The translations under genes and the position numbers were made by a program. From positions 248,001 to 312,000 of the forward strand of contig NZ_WNNK01000004.1 in NCBI RefSeq assembly GCF_009724245.1: DNA of 64,000 nt, written 5' to 3'. How positions within the stretch are numbered: position 1 is the stretch's first letter; each line of letters opens with the position of its first letter. The DNA comes from Pseudomonas spelaei (GTDB taxonomy: Bacteria > Pseudomonadota > Gammaproteobacteria > Pseudomonadales > Pseudomonadaceae). Below, piece after piece: positions 11,930 through 20,458 of this stretch. Under the pieces are notes generated by a model. That model worked only from the letters and a program-made list of their open reading frames with translations. It had not been told where the DNA came from and did no database searches.

Positions 11930-12604
11930 ATGAGTATTCGTGATTGGCCTGTGGCGGAGCGTCCACGGGAGAAGCTTTTGGAGCTGGGTGCGGCAAGTCT
12001 TTCCGATGCCGAACTGTTGGCGATTTTCTTGCGGACCGGGGTGTCCGGGAAAAGTGCGGTGGACCTGGCGCGGCACCTGCTGGCGCAATTTGGCAGCTTG
12101 CGCTCGCTGCTGGAGGCCAAGCAGGTGGTTTTCAGTCAGCATCTGGGTTTAGGCCCGGCAAAATTCGCCCAGCTCCAGGCGGTACTGGAAATGGGCCGGC
12201 GCCATTTGGCCGAGCGCCTGCGCAGTGACTCGGTACTGGAGAACCCGGTCGCCGTGCGTGATTACCTCAAGGCGCTATTACGCCATGAGCCCCACGAGAT
12301 CTTCGGCTGCCTGTTCCTCGACTCAAGGCATCGGGTGCTGGGTTTCGAGGCGTTGTTTCAAGGGACTATCGACAACGCCACGGTCTACCCCAGGCAAGTG
12401 GTCAAGCGTGCACTGGCCTACAACGCCGCCGCGCTGATTCTGTGCCACAACCATCCCTCCGGCAGCGCCGAGCCGAGCATGGCTGATCGAAAATTGACCA
12501 AGCTGCTGCAAAAAGCCCTGGAAGTGGTGGATGTGCGGGTGTTGGATCACATTATCGTGGGGGACGGTGATCCGTTATCGATGGCAGAGTACGGATGGAT
12601 ATAG
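11930..12604 (+). CDS. radC: RadC family JAB/MPN domain protein
   Basis: A 224-residue RadC (YsxA) protein. The family was named for DNA repair but its role is unsettled. An N-terminal helix-hairpin-helix region ([22 protein letters not shown]) precedes a JAB/MPN metalloprotease-like domain with the zinc motif [11 protein letters not shown] followed by the aspartate-containing DRKLT segment. The start ATG at 11930 follows GGAGG. It is divergent from coaBC, the usual place. Confidence 0.94.
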   Translation: MSIRDWPVAERPREKLLELGAASLSDAELLAIFLRTGVSGKSAVDLARHLLAQFGSLRSLLEAKQVVFSQHLGLGPAKFAQLQAVLEMGRRHLAERLRSDSVLENPVAVRDYLKALLRHEPHEIFGCLFLDSRHRVLGFEALFQGTIDNATVYPRQVVKRALAYNAAALILCHNHPSGSAEPSMADRKLTKLLQKALEVVDVRVLDHIIVGDGDPLSMAEYGWI

Positions 12605-12623
12605 GGGCCGGCGGACCGGCCCC
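12604..12623. terminator. GC-rich hairpin between convergent radC and the SBP gene
   Basis: A perfect 8-bp stem GGGGCCGG/CCGGCCCC with a CGGA loop starts at the last base of the radC stop. No T-run follows, so it may act as a weak or factor-assisted terminator. Confidence 0.45.
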
Positions 12624-12632
12624 AAAGGGGTG

Positions 12633-14225
12633 TCACGGCTTGACACTGACCTTCGCGTAATCCTGGCGTCCAAACGGGCTGACCTGATACCCCTCGACAT
12701 TCTTGCGCGTCAGGGCAAAGGCCGTCGGGTGTGCCAGTGGCAGCCACAGCGCCTGTTGCTGGATTTGCGTCTGGGCCTGCTGGTAGAGCTTGCTGCGCAC
12801 ACCCTGTTCGCTGGTGGTCTTGCCGGCACTGATCAACTTGTCCAGGCCCGGGTCGCAATAGCGGGCGAAGTTGGTGCCCGATTTCACTGCTGCACAGGAG
12901 AACTGCGGGGTCAGGAAGTTATCCGGGTCGCCGTTGTCGCCGGCCCAGCCCATGAACAACAAGTCGTGCTCGCCCGCCTTGGCGCGACGGATCAGTTCGC
13001 CCCATTCGATCACGCGAATTTCCGCCTGGATGCCGACTTGCGCGAGGTCTGCCTGCAACAACTGCGCACCCAGGCTGGGGTTGGGGTTCAGCAGGCTGCC
13101 CGACGGGCGAGTCCAGATAGTGGTCTTGAAACCGTCCTTGAGCCCGGCCTGCGCCAGTAATGCCTTGGCCTTGGCGACGTCGTGGGGGTAACCCGGCAAG
13201 TCCTTGGCGTAACTCCACGTGTTAGGCGGGTAAGGGCCATTGGCGGGTTCGGCGGTGTCTTCAAATACGGCTTTGACATAGCTGGCCTTGTCGAAGACCA
13301 GGTTGATCGCCTGGCGCACCTGTGGCTTGTCCAGCGGCGGATGCTGGCTGTTGATGGCGACAAATGCAGTCATGAAGGCGGGCGTTTTTTCCACTTTGAG
13401 CGTGGAGTCCTGCTGGGCCGCCCTGATGTCCAGCGGCTTGGGTGACAGGGCGATCTGGCATTCGTCACGGCGCAACTTCTGCAGTCGCACGTTGGCGTCC
13501 GGGGTAATCGCAAAGATCAAGTTATCCACAGCAGGTTTGCCGGCGAAATAGTCCGGGTTGGCCTTGTAGCGAATGGATGCGTCTTTCTGGAAGCGCCCGA
13601 AGATGAACGGCCCGGTGCCGATGGGTTGGCTGTTGAGTTTTTCCGGGGTGCCGGCCTTGAGCAGTTTATCGGCGTATTCCGCCGGATAGATCGAGGCAAA
13701 ACCCATGCTCAGCGTGGCCAGGAAGGTGGAGTCGGCATGATCCAGGGTGAAGCGCACGGTCAGTGGGTCCAGCGCGTCGATCTTCTTGATCAGAGCAGGC
13801 AATTGCAGGGATTGTGCGTGGGGGAAGCCGCTCTGGGCGACCTGGTGCCATGGGTTGGCCGGGTCCAGCATGCGCTCGAAGCTGAAACGCACGTCTTCGG
13901 CGGTCAGCGAGCGGCTTGGGCTGAAATACTCGGTGCGATGGAATTTCACGTCCGGGTGCAGCTTGAAGGTGTACGCCAGGCCGTCGGGCGATACTTCCCA
14001 ACTGTCCGCCAGGCTCGGGACCACTTTGCCGCTGGCGGCATCAAAGTCCACCAGGCGGTTCATCAGCACGTCCGCTGAGGCGTTGGTGGTGGTCAGCGAG
14101 TTGTATTGCACCACATCGAACCCTTCGGGGCTGGCCTCGGTGCAGACACTCAGAGTGGTGGCCGCCAGGGCCTGGGAGGCAATAAAAAGAGGGGCTAGCA
14201 ATAGCGGTAGGGCAGCGAGGCGCAT
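12633..14225 (-). CDS. ABC transporter periplasmic peptide-binding protein (SBP_bac_5, DppA-like)
   Basis: Binds di- or oligopeptides in the periplasm for an ABC importer. A signal peptide is clear (MRLAALPLLLAPLFIASQALA, cleavage before ATTLSVC). The mature part has the family segments FEGLVDFD-like MNRLVDFD, PSLADSWEVSPDGLAYTFKLHPDVKFH and LTAEDVRFSFERM. Length 530 is typical. No permease or ATPase gene is adjacent, so it works with a transporter encoded elsewhere, probably the dpp system. It is convergent with radC. A similar gene lies beside rpmB in P. aeruginosa. Exact substrate is unknown. Confidence 0.9.
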   Translation of the reverse strand: MRLAALPLLLAPLFIASQALAATTLSVCTEASPEGFDVVQYNSLTTTNASADVLMNRLVDFDAASGKVVPSLADSWEVSPDGLAYTFKLHPDVKFHRTEYFSPSRSLTAEDVRFSFERMLDPANPWHQVAQSGFPHAQSLQLPALIKKIDALDPLTVRFTLDHADSTFLATLSMGFASIYPAEYADKLLKAGTPEKLNSQPIGTGPFIFGRFQKDASIRYKANPDYFAGKPAVDNLIFAITPDANVRLQKLRRDECQIALSPKPLDIRAAQQDSTLKVEKTPAFMTAFVAINSQHPPLDKPQVRQAINLVFDKASYVKAVFEDTAEPANGPYPPNTWSYAKDLPGYPHDVAKAKALLAQAGLKDGFKTTIWTRPSGSLLNPNPSLGAQLLQADLAQVGIQAEIRVIEWGELIRRAKAGEHDLLFMGWAGDNGDPDNFLTPQFSCAAVKSGTNFARYCDPGLDKLISAGKTTSEQGVRSKLYQQAQTQIQQQALWLPLAHPTAFALTRKNVEGYQVSPFGRQDYAKVSVKP

Positions 14226-14683
14226 ATTCGGTTTCCTTTGCAGATCGAAGGCCCATCTGCGAGTGCAGTCTGGAAAACGCCTACCGTAGTAGGCTGATTG
14301 ATAAATGACTACCCCATTTTTGCCTGTGCTTTTGGCTCAAATGCTGTTTTGATGGCGCTTCAGGTCGTTTTGCCCGACGCCTTGCGGTACGCGCAGGCGC
14401 TGTAAATCATTCTGTGCGACGAGCGGTCAGCTTCTACAGCAGCCCATCCTGGCAACGGCTCAGGCGTTCATGGGTAAGATTTAGGTGGGTAAAAACACAC
14501 GGCCTGTTGTTGCAGTGGGGTCTTTCTGGTATAAAGCAGCGCTCTTTTCTAGGGGCCCGGTTCCTTCGCTTGTAGGTGTAGCCGGTAAGACCCTAAAGAA
14601 ACGCGGCGCCTGGCGCCAAATGACTGAGAGATTAAGCGGCCAACCCATGCCGGGTTGGGCATGTGGTTTTAGAGGGCTGAGGC
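14226..14683. other. Intergenic region between the SBP gene and rpmB
   Basis: This 458-base divergent spacer has no supported gene. The right part holds the rpmB promoter and a roughly 140-base leader containing a GGCGCCTGGCGCC dyad-like stretch near 14602-14615. The left part shows nothing recognisable apart from presumed promoter sequence for the SBP gene. Confidence 0.7.
14507..14535 (+). promoter_or_regulatory. Sigma70 promoter of rpmB-rpmG
   Basis: TTGTTG (14507-14512), a 17-base spacer and TATAAA (14530-14535) form a strong sigma70 promoter. Transcription would begin near 14542, giving a leader of about 140 bases, long enough for ribosomal-protein feedback. Confidence 0.75.
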
Positions 14684-14917
14684 ATGTCGAGAGTCTGTCA
14701 AGTTACCGGTAAGGGTCCGGTGACTGGGAATAACATTTCCCACGCAAACAACAAAACCCGTCGTCGTTTCCTGCCGAACCTGCAGCATCATCGCTTTTGG
14801 GTTGAAGAAGAGAAACGTTTTGTCCGTCTGCGCGTATCTGCCAAAGGCATGCGCATCATCGACAAGCGTGGCATCACTGTCGTGCTCGCAGAAATGCGCC
14901 GCGCCGGCACAATCTAA
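14684..14917 (+). CDS. rpmB: 50S ribosomal protein L28
   Basis: A 77-residue large-subunit protein with the L28 hallmark [20 protein letters not shown] followed by the basic [13 protein letters not shown]. Length and sequence are typical. It pairs with rpmG 11 bases downstream, a nearly universal bacterial operon. Confidence 0.98.
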   Translation: MSRVCQVTGKGPVTGNNISHANNKTRRRFLPNLQHHRFWVEEEKRFVRLRVSAKGMRIIDKRGITVVLAEMRRAGTI

Positions 14918-14928
14918 GGAGCTATATC

Positions 14929-15084
14929 ATGCGTGAATTGATTCGAATGATCTCTAGCGCCGGTACTGGTCACTTCTACACTACCGACAAGAACAAGCGT
15001 ACTACCCCGGACAAGCTCGAAAAGAAAATGTTCGACCCGCGCGTTCGCAAGCACGTGATCTACAAAGAAGGCAAAATCAAGTAA
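14929..15084 (+). CDS. rpmG: 50S ribosomal protein L33
   Basis: A 51-residue protein reading [20 protein letters not shown] and ending [11 protein letters not shown]. It is the cysteine-free form of L33, which does not bind zinc. A ribosome-binding site AAGGAG lies 7 bases upstream of the ATG. Second gene of the rpmB operon, followed by a terminator. Confidence 0.98.
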   Translation: MRELIRMISSAGTGHFYTTDKNKRTTPDKLEKKMFDPRVRKHVIYKEGKIK

Positions 15085-15099
15085 TTGGTTTTCTTTCTT

Positions 15100-15138
15100 G
15101 TAAAAAAGCCCGTATCTCACGATGCGGGCTTTTTTTTG
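15100..15138 (+). terminator. Terminator of rpmB-rpmG
   Basis: The stem AAAAGCCCGTATC / GATGCGGGCTTTT (one mismatch) has a TCAC loop and is followed by a run of T. Confidence 0.92.
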
Positions 15139-15154
15139 TCTGGTGTAAAGGCTG

Positions 15155-15361
15155 TCAGCCAAAGGTGATGCCTGTTATGGCGTCCTGATCATCCATTTCC
15201 AGGTTGATCCGCTCCGGGCAATAGTCGGTGGTGCCGTAGTGGCCAGCCCGCACTGGGCGACCACTTTCCTGCTGCACCTCGTGAAGTATGGCCTGTGAGT
15301 ATGTTTGGCCGATGATGTGCTGAAAATCGTCGATTACCTGTTCATCGGTAAGCCGGGTCAT
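15155..15361 (-). CDS. Small peptidase inhibitor I78-like protein
   Basis: A 68-residue protein starting MTRLTDEQVIDDFQHIIGQT. The C-terminal half, RPVRAGHYGTTDYCPERINL then DDQDAITGITFG, matches the I78 inhibitor pattern: a G-x-T-x-D-x-x-x-x-R-x-N core and a final ITxIxxG. I78 proteins inhibit serine peptidases (family knowledge). Unlike many members it has no signal peptide, so it would be cytoplasmic. The ATG at 15361 follows GGAGG; the frame extends upstream but overlaps the cupin gene. Function is inferred from family only. Confidence 0.72.
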   Translation of the reverse strand: MTRLTDEQVIDDFQHIIGQTYSQAILHEVQQESGRPVRAGHYGTTDYCPERINLEMDDQDAITGITFG

Positions 15362-15455
15362 GCTGCCTCCTGCTGTGTTGATCTGTTGCGCTGCCTTGGG
15401 CTCAAGGCAGCGCAACAGAGTCGCGCAGGGTCGATGGGCCGGGGAGGTAGATAAA

Positions 15456-15818
15456 TCAGGCCTTCTCTTCAAACACTACGTAGATCTTGCGGCACGTCTC
15501 CAATACCTCCCAGGTGCCGGTAAAGCCCGCTGGAATCACGAAGCGATCACCCGCGCGCAACGTCTTGGCATTGCCGTCGGCATCGCGCAGTACCGAAACG
15601 CCCTGGACGATCTCACAGTACTCATGCTCGCTGTAGTTGACCTTCCACTGCCCGACCTCACCTTCCCAGACCCCGGCGCTCATCTGGCCACATGGACTGT
15701 TGTAGTGGTTGTAAATGGTTTGTTCGGGGTCGCCCTTGAGGATTTTTTCCGCGGCCGGACGGTAGCGATCAGGCTCGGTCTTGGCCTGGCTGAAGTCGAC
15801 GATATTCTGAATGTTCAT
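15456..15818 (-). CDS. Cupin domain protein (DUF861/Cupin_3 type)
   Basis: A 120-residue single-domain cupin. The segments MSAGVWEGEVGQWKVNYSEHEYCEIVQG, LRAGDRFVIPAGFTGTWEV and CRKIYVVFE are typical of the EutQ/DUF861 cupins often found beside amine or amino-acid catabolic genes. The metal-ligand pattern is partial (E-H-E-Y-C-E). It is divergent from kauB, and a 20-base near-palindrome lies 43 bases upstream of its start, so the two may be co-regulated. A catalytic role is not established. Confidence 0.82.
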   Translation of the reverse strand: MNIQNIVDFSQAKTEPDRYRPAAEKILKGDPEQTIYNHYNSPCGQMSAGVWEGEVGQWKVNYSEHEYCEIVQGVSVLRDADGNAKTLRAGDRFVIPAGFTGTWEVLETCRKIYVVFEEKA

Positions 15819-15860
15819 GAGCGTGTCCCGTCTGGCCTGCGGTTGGAATGGCCAAAGTCT

Positions 15861-15880
15861 ATGTTTATTAAAATGAACAT
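15861..15880. promoter_or_regulatory. PuuR/PauR-like operator candidate before kauB and the cupin gene
   Basis: ATGTTTATTAAAATGAACAT is a near-perfect palindrome (one mismatch per arm). It contains the TGAACA core known from E. coli PuuR sites. It lies in the spacer between the cupin gene and kauB, a polyamine-pathway gene, and the PuuR homologue PauR is encoded at 27699. Assignment to PauR is inference. Confidence 0.5.
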
Positions 15881-16047
15881 CGCAAGGGTGTTTACGACAG
15901 TTATGTCAAATATATTGAAACATCCCCGGCCGCTGGTTTAGGGTGGCGGGTGCCTTGAGCCGAACAGATGGCTGGCCGGGCAAGCATTCTGTGAAGGTAC
16001 CTGATACTCACCAGGCCCTTTGTATTCAATAAGAGGAGGACACTCGC

Positions 16048-17541
16048 ATGACCACCCTGACCCGTGCCGACTGGGAACAACGCGCCAAGGATCTGAAGAT
16101 CGAAGGTCGCGCCTACATCAATGGCGAATACACCGCTGCCGTTTCCGGCGAGACATTCGAATGTGTCAGCCCGGTCGATGGCCGGCTGCTGACCACCGTT
16201 GCCAGCTGTGACGTCGCCGACGCCCAGCGCGCCGTTGAAAATGCTCGCGCCACCTTTAATTCCGGCGTCTGGTCGCGCCTGGCGCCGAGCAAACGCAAAT
16301 CCACCATGATCCGTTTCGCCGCACTGCTCAAGGCCAATGCCGAAGAGCTGGCGTTGCTGGAAACCCTGGACATGGGCAAGCCCATCAGTGACTCCCTGAA
16401 CATCGACATCCCCGGCGCGGCGCAAGCCCTGAGCTGGAGCGGCGAGGCCATCGACAAGATCTACGACGAAGTCGCCGCCACCCCCCATGACCAATTGGGT
16501 CTGGTGACCCGTGAGCCGGTTGGCGTGGTCGGCGCCATCGTGCCGTGGAACTTCCCGCTGATGATGGCCTGCTGGAAACTCGGGCCGGCGCTGTCCACTG
16601 GTAACTCGGTGATCCTCAAGCCGTCTGAAAAATCGCCGCTGACCGCCATCCGTATCGCCGCCCTGGCGGTTGAAGCCGGTATTCCAAAAGGTGTACTCAA
16701 CGTGCTGCCGGGCTACGGCCACACCGTGGGTAACGCCTTGGCGGTGCATATGGACGTCGATACGCTGGTGTTCACCGGCTCCACCAAGATCGCCAAGCAA
16801 CTGCTGATCCGTTCCGGCGAATCGAACATGAAGCGTGTCTGGCTGGAAGCTGGCGGCAAGAGCCCGAACATCGTGTTTGCCGATGCGCCGGACCTGCAAG
16901 CGGCTGCCGAGTCCGCCGCCGGCGCCATCGCCTTCAACCAGGGCGAAGTCTGTACCGCCGGCTCGCGCCTGCTGGTGGAGCGTTCGATCAAGGACAAATT
17001 CCTGCCCCTGGTGATCGAGGCTCTCAAGGGCTGGAAGCCAGGCAACCCGCTGGACCCGGCCACTACGGTCGGCGCCTTGGTGGATACCCAGCAGATGAAC
17101 ACCGTGCTCTCGTACATCGAAGCCGGGCATGGCGATGGCGCCAAGCTGGTGGCCGGTGGCAAACGCATATTGCAGGAAACGGGCGGTACCTACGTCGAGC
17201 CAACGATTTTCGACGGTGTGACGAACGCCATGCGGATCGCCCAGGAAGAAATCTTCGGTCCAGTACTGTCGGTGATTGCCTTCGACAGCGTGGAAGAAGC
17301 CATCGAGATTGCCAACGACACCCAATACGGCCTTGCCGCTGCGGTGTGGACATCGAATATCTCCAAGGCTCACCTGACCGCCAAGGCGCTGCGCGCTGGT
17401 AGCGTGTGGGTCAACCAATACGATGGCGGCGACATGACCGCGCCGTTCGGCGGTTTCAAGCAGTCGGGTAACGGTCGCGACAAGTCGCTGCACGCGTTCG
17501 ACAAGTACACCGAGCTGAAGGCGACCTGGATCAAGTTGTAA
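16048..17541 (+). CDS. kauB: Aldehyde dehydrogenase KauB/PuuC type
   Basis: An NAD(P)+-dependent aldehyde dehydrogenase of 497 residues. The KauB/PuuC branch oxidises guanidinobutyraldehyde, gamma-glutamyl-aminobutyraldehyde and related aldehydes from arginine and polyamine breakdown. Visible motifs: PWNFPLMMACWKLGPAL, LKPSEKSPLTA, FTGSTKIAKQL, LEAGGKSPNIVF with the general-base glutamate, and GEVCTAGSRLL with the catalytic cysteine near 302. The start MTTLTRADWEQRA follows AAGAGGAGG. In P. aeruginosa a transaminase (gabT2) neighbours kauB; here it is absent and a cupin gene is divergent instead. Confidence 0.88.
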   Translation: MTTLTRADWEQRAKDLKIEGRAYINGEYTAAVSGETFECVSPVDGRLLTTVASCDVADAQRAVENARATFNSGVWSRLAPSKRKSTMIRFAALLKANAEELALLETLDMGKPISDSLNIDIPGAAQALSWSGEAIDKIYDEVAATPHDQLGLVTREPVGVVGAIVPWNFPLMMACWKLGPALSTGNSVILKPSEKSPLTAIRIAALAVEAGIPKGVLNVLPGYGHTVGNALAVHMDVDTLVFTGSTKIAKQLLIRSGESNMKRVWLEAGGKSPNIVFADAPDLQAAAESAAGAIAFNQGEVCTAGSRLLVERSIKDKFLPLVIEALKGWKPGNPLDPATTVGALVDTQQMNTVLSYIEAGHGDGAKLVAGGKRILQETGGTYVEPTIFDGVTNAMRIAQEEIFGPVLSVIAFDSVEEAIEIANDTQYGLAAAVWTSNISKAHLTAKALRAGSVWVNQYDGGDMTAPFGGFKQSGNGRDKSLHAFDKYTELKATWIKL

Positions 17542-17557
17542 GTAGCACTCACGATCC

Positions 17558-17647
17558 CTGTGGGAGCGGGCTTGCCCGCGATAGCATCACCTTGGTGTGA
17601 CTGACACACCGAGGTGCCTGCATCGCGGGCAAGCCCGGCTCCCACAG
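17558..17647. repeat. REPIN between kauB and the MFS gene
   Basis: Two inverted REP units: left CTGTGGGAGCGGGCTTGCCC, right GCGGGCAAGCCCGGCTCCCA. Both have the GGGCTTGCCCGCG-type core. The element ends only 45 bases before the MFS start. Confidence 0.9.
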
Positions 17648-17691
17648 TGTTTTCTGGTGTCTACAAAATAATCCTCCACAGGAGCGTGGAA

Positions 17692-18834
17692 ATGCGTTGG
17701 GCGACTTACTTCGCCGTCCTGGCCTCGGTACTGAGCGTCGGCCTCGCCTTGGGCGTGAGCATGCCGCTGGTGTCCCTGCGCCTGGAAAGTTGGGGCTATG
17801 GCAGCTTTGCCATTGGCGTAATGGCGGCCATGCCAGCCTTCGGCGTATTGCTGGGCGCCAAGGTCTCCAGCCGGTTGGCTTCACGCTTGGGCACGGCGAA
17901 CCTGATGCGCTTGTGCCTGTGGGCCGGAGCGATCTCTATCGGTTTGCTCGCGGTACTACCTAGCTATCCGCTGTGGCTGTTGCTGCGGTTGCTGATCGGC
18001 GTGGTTCTCACCATCGTGTTTATCCTCGGTGAGAGCTGGATCAACCAGCTAGTCATCGAGCGGTGGCGCGGTCGGCTGGTGGCACTGTACGGCAGCAGTT
18101 ATGCCTTGAGCCAACTGTCGGGGCCGTTGCTGTTGGGCGTCCTGGGGACTGATAACGATGCGGGCATCTGGGTCGGTGTGGGATTGTTGACCCTTTCGCC
18201 GATCTTGCTGCTGGGCCGTTCAGGGGCGCCGACCGCAGAATCCTTCAGCGTAACCTTTGGCGACTTGCTGAATTTTTGTCGAGGCTTGCCGGCGATTGCC
18301 TGGGCTGTCGCCTTGTTCGCGGCCTTCGAAGCGATGATTCTTACGCTGCTGCCGGTGTACTGCTTGCAGCAAGGCTTTACCGCCGAGATTGCCCTCGCCA
18401 TGGTCAGTACCGTGGTGGTGGGTGATGCGCTGTTGCAATTGCCTATCGGTGCACTGGCGGATTACCTGCCCCGGCGCACCCTGTTTCTCGGCTGTGCGCT
18501 GCTGTTGCTGGCGTCGAGCCTGGCGATTCCGGTACTGATGGATACGCTGCTGATCTGGCCAGTGTGGGTGCTGTTCGGCGCCAGTGCCGGTGGCTTGTTC
18601 ACCTTGTCGTTGATTCTGATCGGCGAGCGCTATCGTGACGATGCGCTGGTGCGCGCCAACGCCCATATTGCGCAACTGTGGGGAATTGGCTGCTTGATCG
18701 GACCACTGGCGGCCGGCGCGGGCAGCCAGTGGATCAGCGGGCATGCCTTGCCGTTATTGATGGCGGCGGGCGCGTTGGGGTTGGTGGTGCTGTTGCTGCG
18801 CCAGGGTGCATTTGGCGCAACCCAACCGGCCTAA
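17692..18834 (+). CDS. MFS transporter (12-TM, YcaD/CynX-like)
   Basis: A 380-residue major facilitator with about 12 hydrophobic helices. The sequence starts MRWATYFAVLASVLSVGLAL and has the loop 2-3 region GAKVSSRLASRLGTANLMRL in the place of MFS motif A, and a long helix pair near 120-150. The ATG at 17692 follows CAGGAGCG; the longer frame from 17614 lies in a REP. The substrate is unknown. Its stop codon overlaps that of the convergent phospholipase-D gene. Confidence 0.88.
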   Translation: MRWATYFAVLASVLSVGLALGVSMPLVSLRLESWGYGSFAIGVMAAMPAFGVLLGAKVSSRLASRLGTANLMRLCLWAGAISIGLLAVLPSYPLWLLLRLLIGVVLTIVFILGESWINQLVIERWRGRLVALYGSSYALSQLSGPLLLGVLGTDNDAGIWVGVGLLTLSPILLLGRSGAPTAESFSVTFGDLLNFCRGLPAIAWAVALFAAFEAMILTLLPVYCLQQGFTAEIALAMVSTVVVGDALLQLPIGALADYLPRRTLFLGCALLLLASSLAIPVLMDTLLIWPVWVLFGASAGGLFTLSLILIGERYRDDALVRANAHIAQLWGIGCLIGPLAAGAGSQWISGHALPLLMAAGALGLVVLLLRQGAFGATQPA

Positions 18835-20396
18835 AGCATGCGTTCCAGGCCTACGGTGGTGGCGAACCAGGCATTGAACCGGCGCCACCACGTTCCCGGT
18901 TCCCGGGTCAGGGTGTGCAACTGGCCGTTATCTTCAGTCACCCACGCCACTTGGCCATCCTGCAGTTTCGCCTGATAGCTCAACTCTGGTGCCATACCTT
19001 CCAGCGCCAGGTTGCGTACGTGCTTGGCCAGTTCCGGACTGTCCACCAGCACCCCGACCTCGGTGTTCCAGAGTACTGAGCGGGGGTCGAAGTTGAACGA
19101 GCCGATAAACGATTTTTCACGATCAAAAATCATCGCCTTGCTGTGCAGGCTGGAATCGGAGCCATGCAACAAGCCGCTGCGAAACAGATGGGGGCCACTG
19201 CCGCCGCCCTTTCCCGGTTGGCGGCGCAATTCATAAAGCTTCACCCCGTGTTCCAGCAGGGCCTTGCGATAGGGCGCGTAACCACCATGGACCGCCGGCA
19301 CGTCAGTGGCTTCCAGCGAGTTGGTCAGCAGGCTCACCGACACCCCGGCGTCGGCACGACCGGTCAGGTACACCAGGCCGGGTTGCCCAGGCACAAAGTA
19401 GGCCGAAATCATCATCAGTTCATGATCGACGCCCTGCAGTTCCGGCGCCAACTGCGTGGTCAGCAGCAACTGTGGATCAGGATCGGCCTTGGCCAGGACT
19501 TTGCTCGGCGCGTCCCACAGTGCCTGGTTCCAGGCCCAGATCAACTCGCGGCGCCAGATGTCCATGCGCGGCTGGGTCTTGTAGGTCCTCAAGCGGTTGT
19601 ACAGGGCATGGTTTTGCTGGCGGGACTCGGCGAGAGAGTCCGCCAGGCGCAGGCGGGCGGTGGCCAAGTCTGCTGTCGACGGTGCGTTGGAGATGAAGTC
19701 GCCAATGGGTTTGCTCAGGGCGCTGTTCCAGTACTGATCGAAGCTATGCCCCAACTGCTCGGCCACCGGACCGACGCTGAGCATGTCGATGTCGGTGAAG
19801 TTCAGGTTGGGTTCGGCATCGAAATACTCATCCCCCAGGTTACGCCCACCGACGATGGCCACGCTGTTGTCCGCCAGCCACAATTTGTTATGCATGCGCC
19901 GGTGTTGCAGCGACAGGTTGAACAGCCGACCCATGGCGCGCGTCACCCCGGTGCTGCGGCCCAGGTGCAGAGGGTTGAACAGGCGAATCTGGATCTGCGG
20001 ATGGGCGGCGAGGGTGGCAATGATTTGGTCCAGGCCGTCGCTGGCCGTGTCGTCCAGCAGGATGCGCACGCGCACGCCCCGGTCGGCGGCCTTGAGCAGT
20101 TCATCCACGAGCATCCGCGTGCTGATGCCGTCATGGACGATGTAGTACTGCAAGTCGAGGCTGCTCTGGGCGTTGCGGATCAGTTCGGCGCGGGCCATGA
20201 AGGCTTCGCTGCTGTTGGGGAGCAGGCGAAAGCCGGAGCGCCCTTGATAAGGCGCGGCCTGGGCCTGAATCGAGCGGCCGAAGGCGGATTGCGTGGCGGG
20301 AATGGCATCGCTTGGGGTGCGCGGTGCATCCACGGTGGCGCAGCCGCCCAGACCCAAGACGCCCAGCAGAAAAAGCGGTAAAAGCCGTTGGGTCAT
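18831..20396 (-). CDS. Phospholipase D/cardiolipin synthase family lipoprotein (ClsC-like)
   Basis: A 521-residue protein with two HKD domains. Motif 1 is HRRMHNKLWLADNSVAIVGG and motif 2 is HSKAMIFDREKSFIGSFNF, each with H, K and D in place. The N terminus is a lipoprotein signal (LLPLFLLGVLGLGGC) with the lipobox cysteine near residue 20. Such proteins transfer phosphatidyl groups, for example to form cardiolipin, at the cell envelope. The true activity is not certain. The ATG at 20396 is preferred to the TTG one codon earlier. Confidence 0.88.
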   Translation of the reverse strand: MTQRLLPLFLLGVLGLGGCATVDAPRTPSDAIPATQSAFGRSIQAQAAPYQGRSGFRLLPNSSEAFMARAELIRNAQSSLDLQYYIVHDGISTRMLVDELLKAADRGVRVRILLDDTASDGLDQIIATLAAHPQIQIRLFNPLHLGRSTGVTRAMGRLFNLSLQHRRMHNKLWLADNSVAIVGGRNLGDEYFDAEPNLNFTDIDMLSVGPVAEQLGHSFDQYWNSALSKPIGDFISNAPSTADLATARLRLADSLAESRQQNHALYNRLRTYKTQPRMDIWRRELIWAWNQALWDAPSKVLAKADPDPQLLLTTQLAPELQGVDHELMMISAYFVPGQPGLVYLTGRADAGVSVSLLTNSLEATDVPAVHGGYAPYRKALLEHGVKLYELRRQPGKGGGSGPHLFRSGLLHGSDSSLHSKAMIFDREKSFIGSFNFDPRSVLWNTEVGVLVDSPELAKHVRNLALEGMAPELSYQAKLQDGQVAWVTEDNGQLHTLTREPGTWWRRFNAWFATTVGLERML

Positions 20397-20458
20397 CAAG
20401 GATGTCGGTTCCCAAGCTGGGCGGTTGTCGGCATATGACGGGTATTTCTTGCGTAAGG

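Noticed and set aside
15901..17493. 530-codon open frame antisense to kauB
   Set aside because: Shadow of a clear aldehyde dehydrogenase; low-complexity composition and no recognisable domain.
19143..20381. 412-codon open frame antisense to the phospholipase-D gene
   Set aside because: Shadow frame; the opposite strand has two intact HKD motifs and a lipobox.
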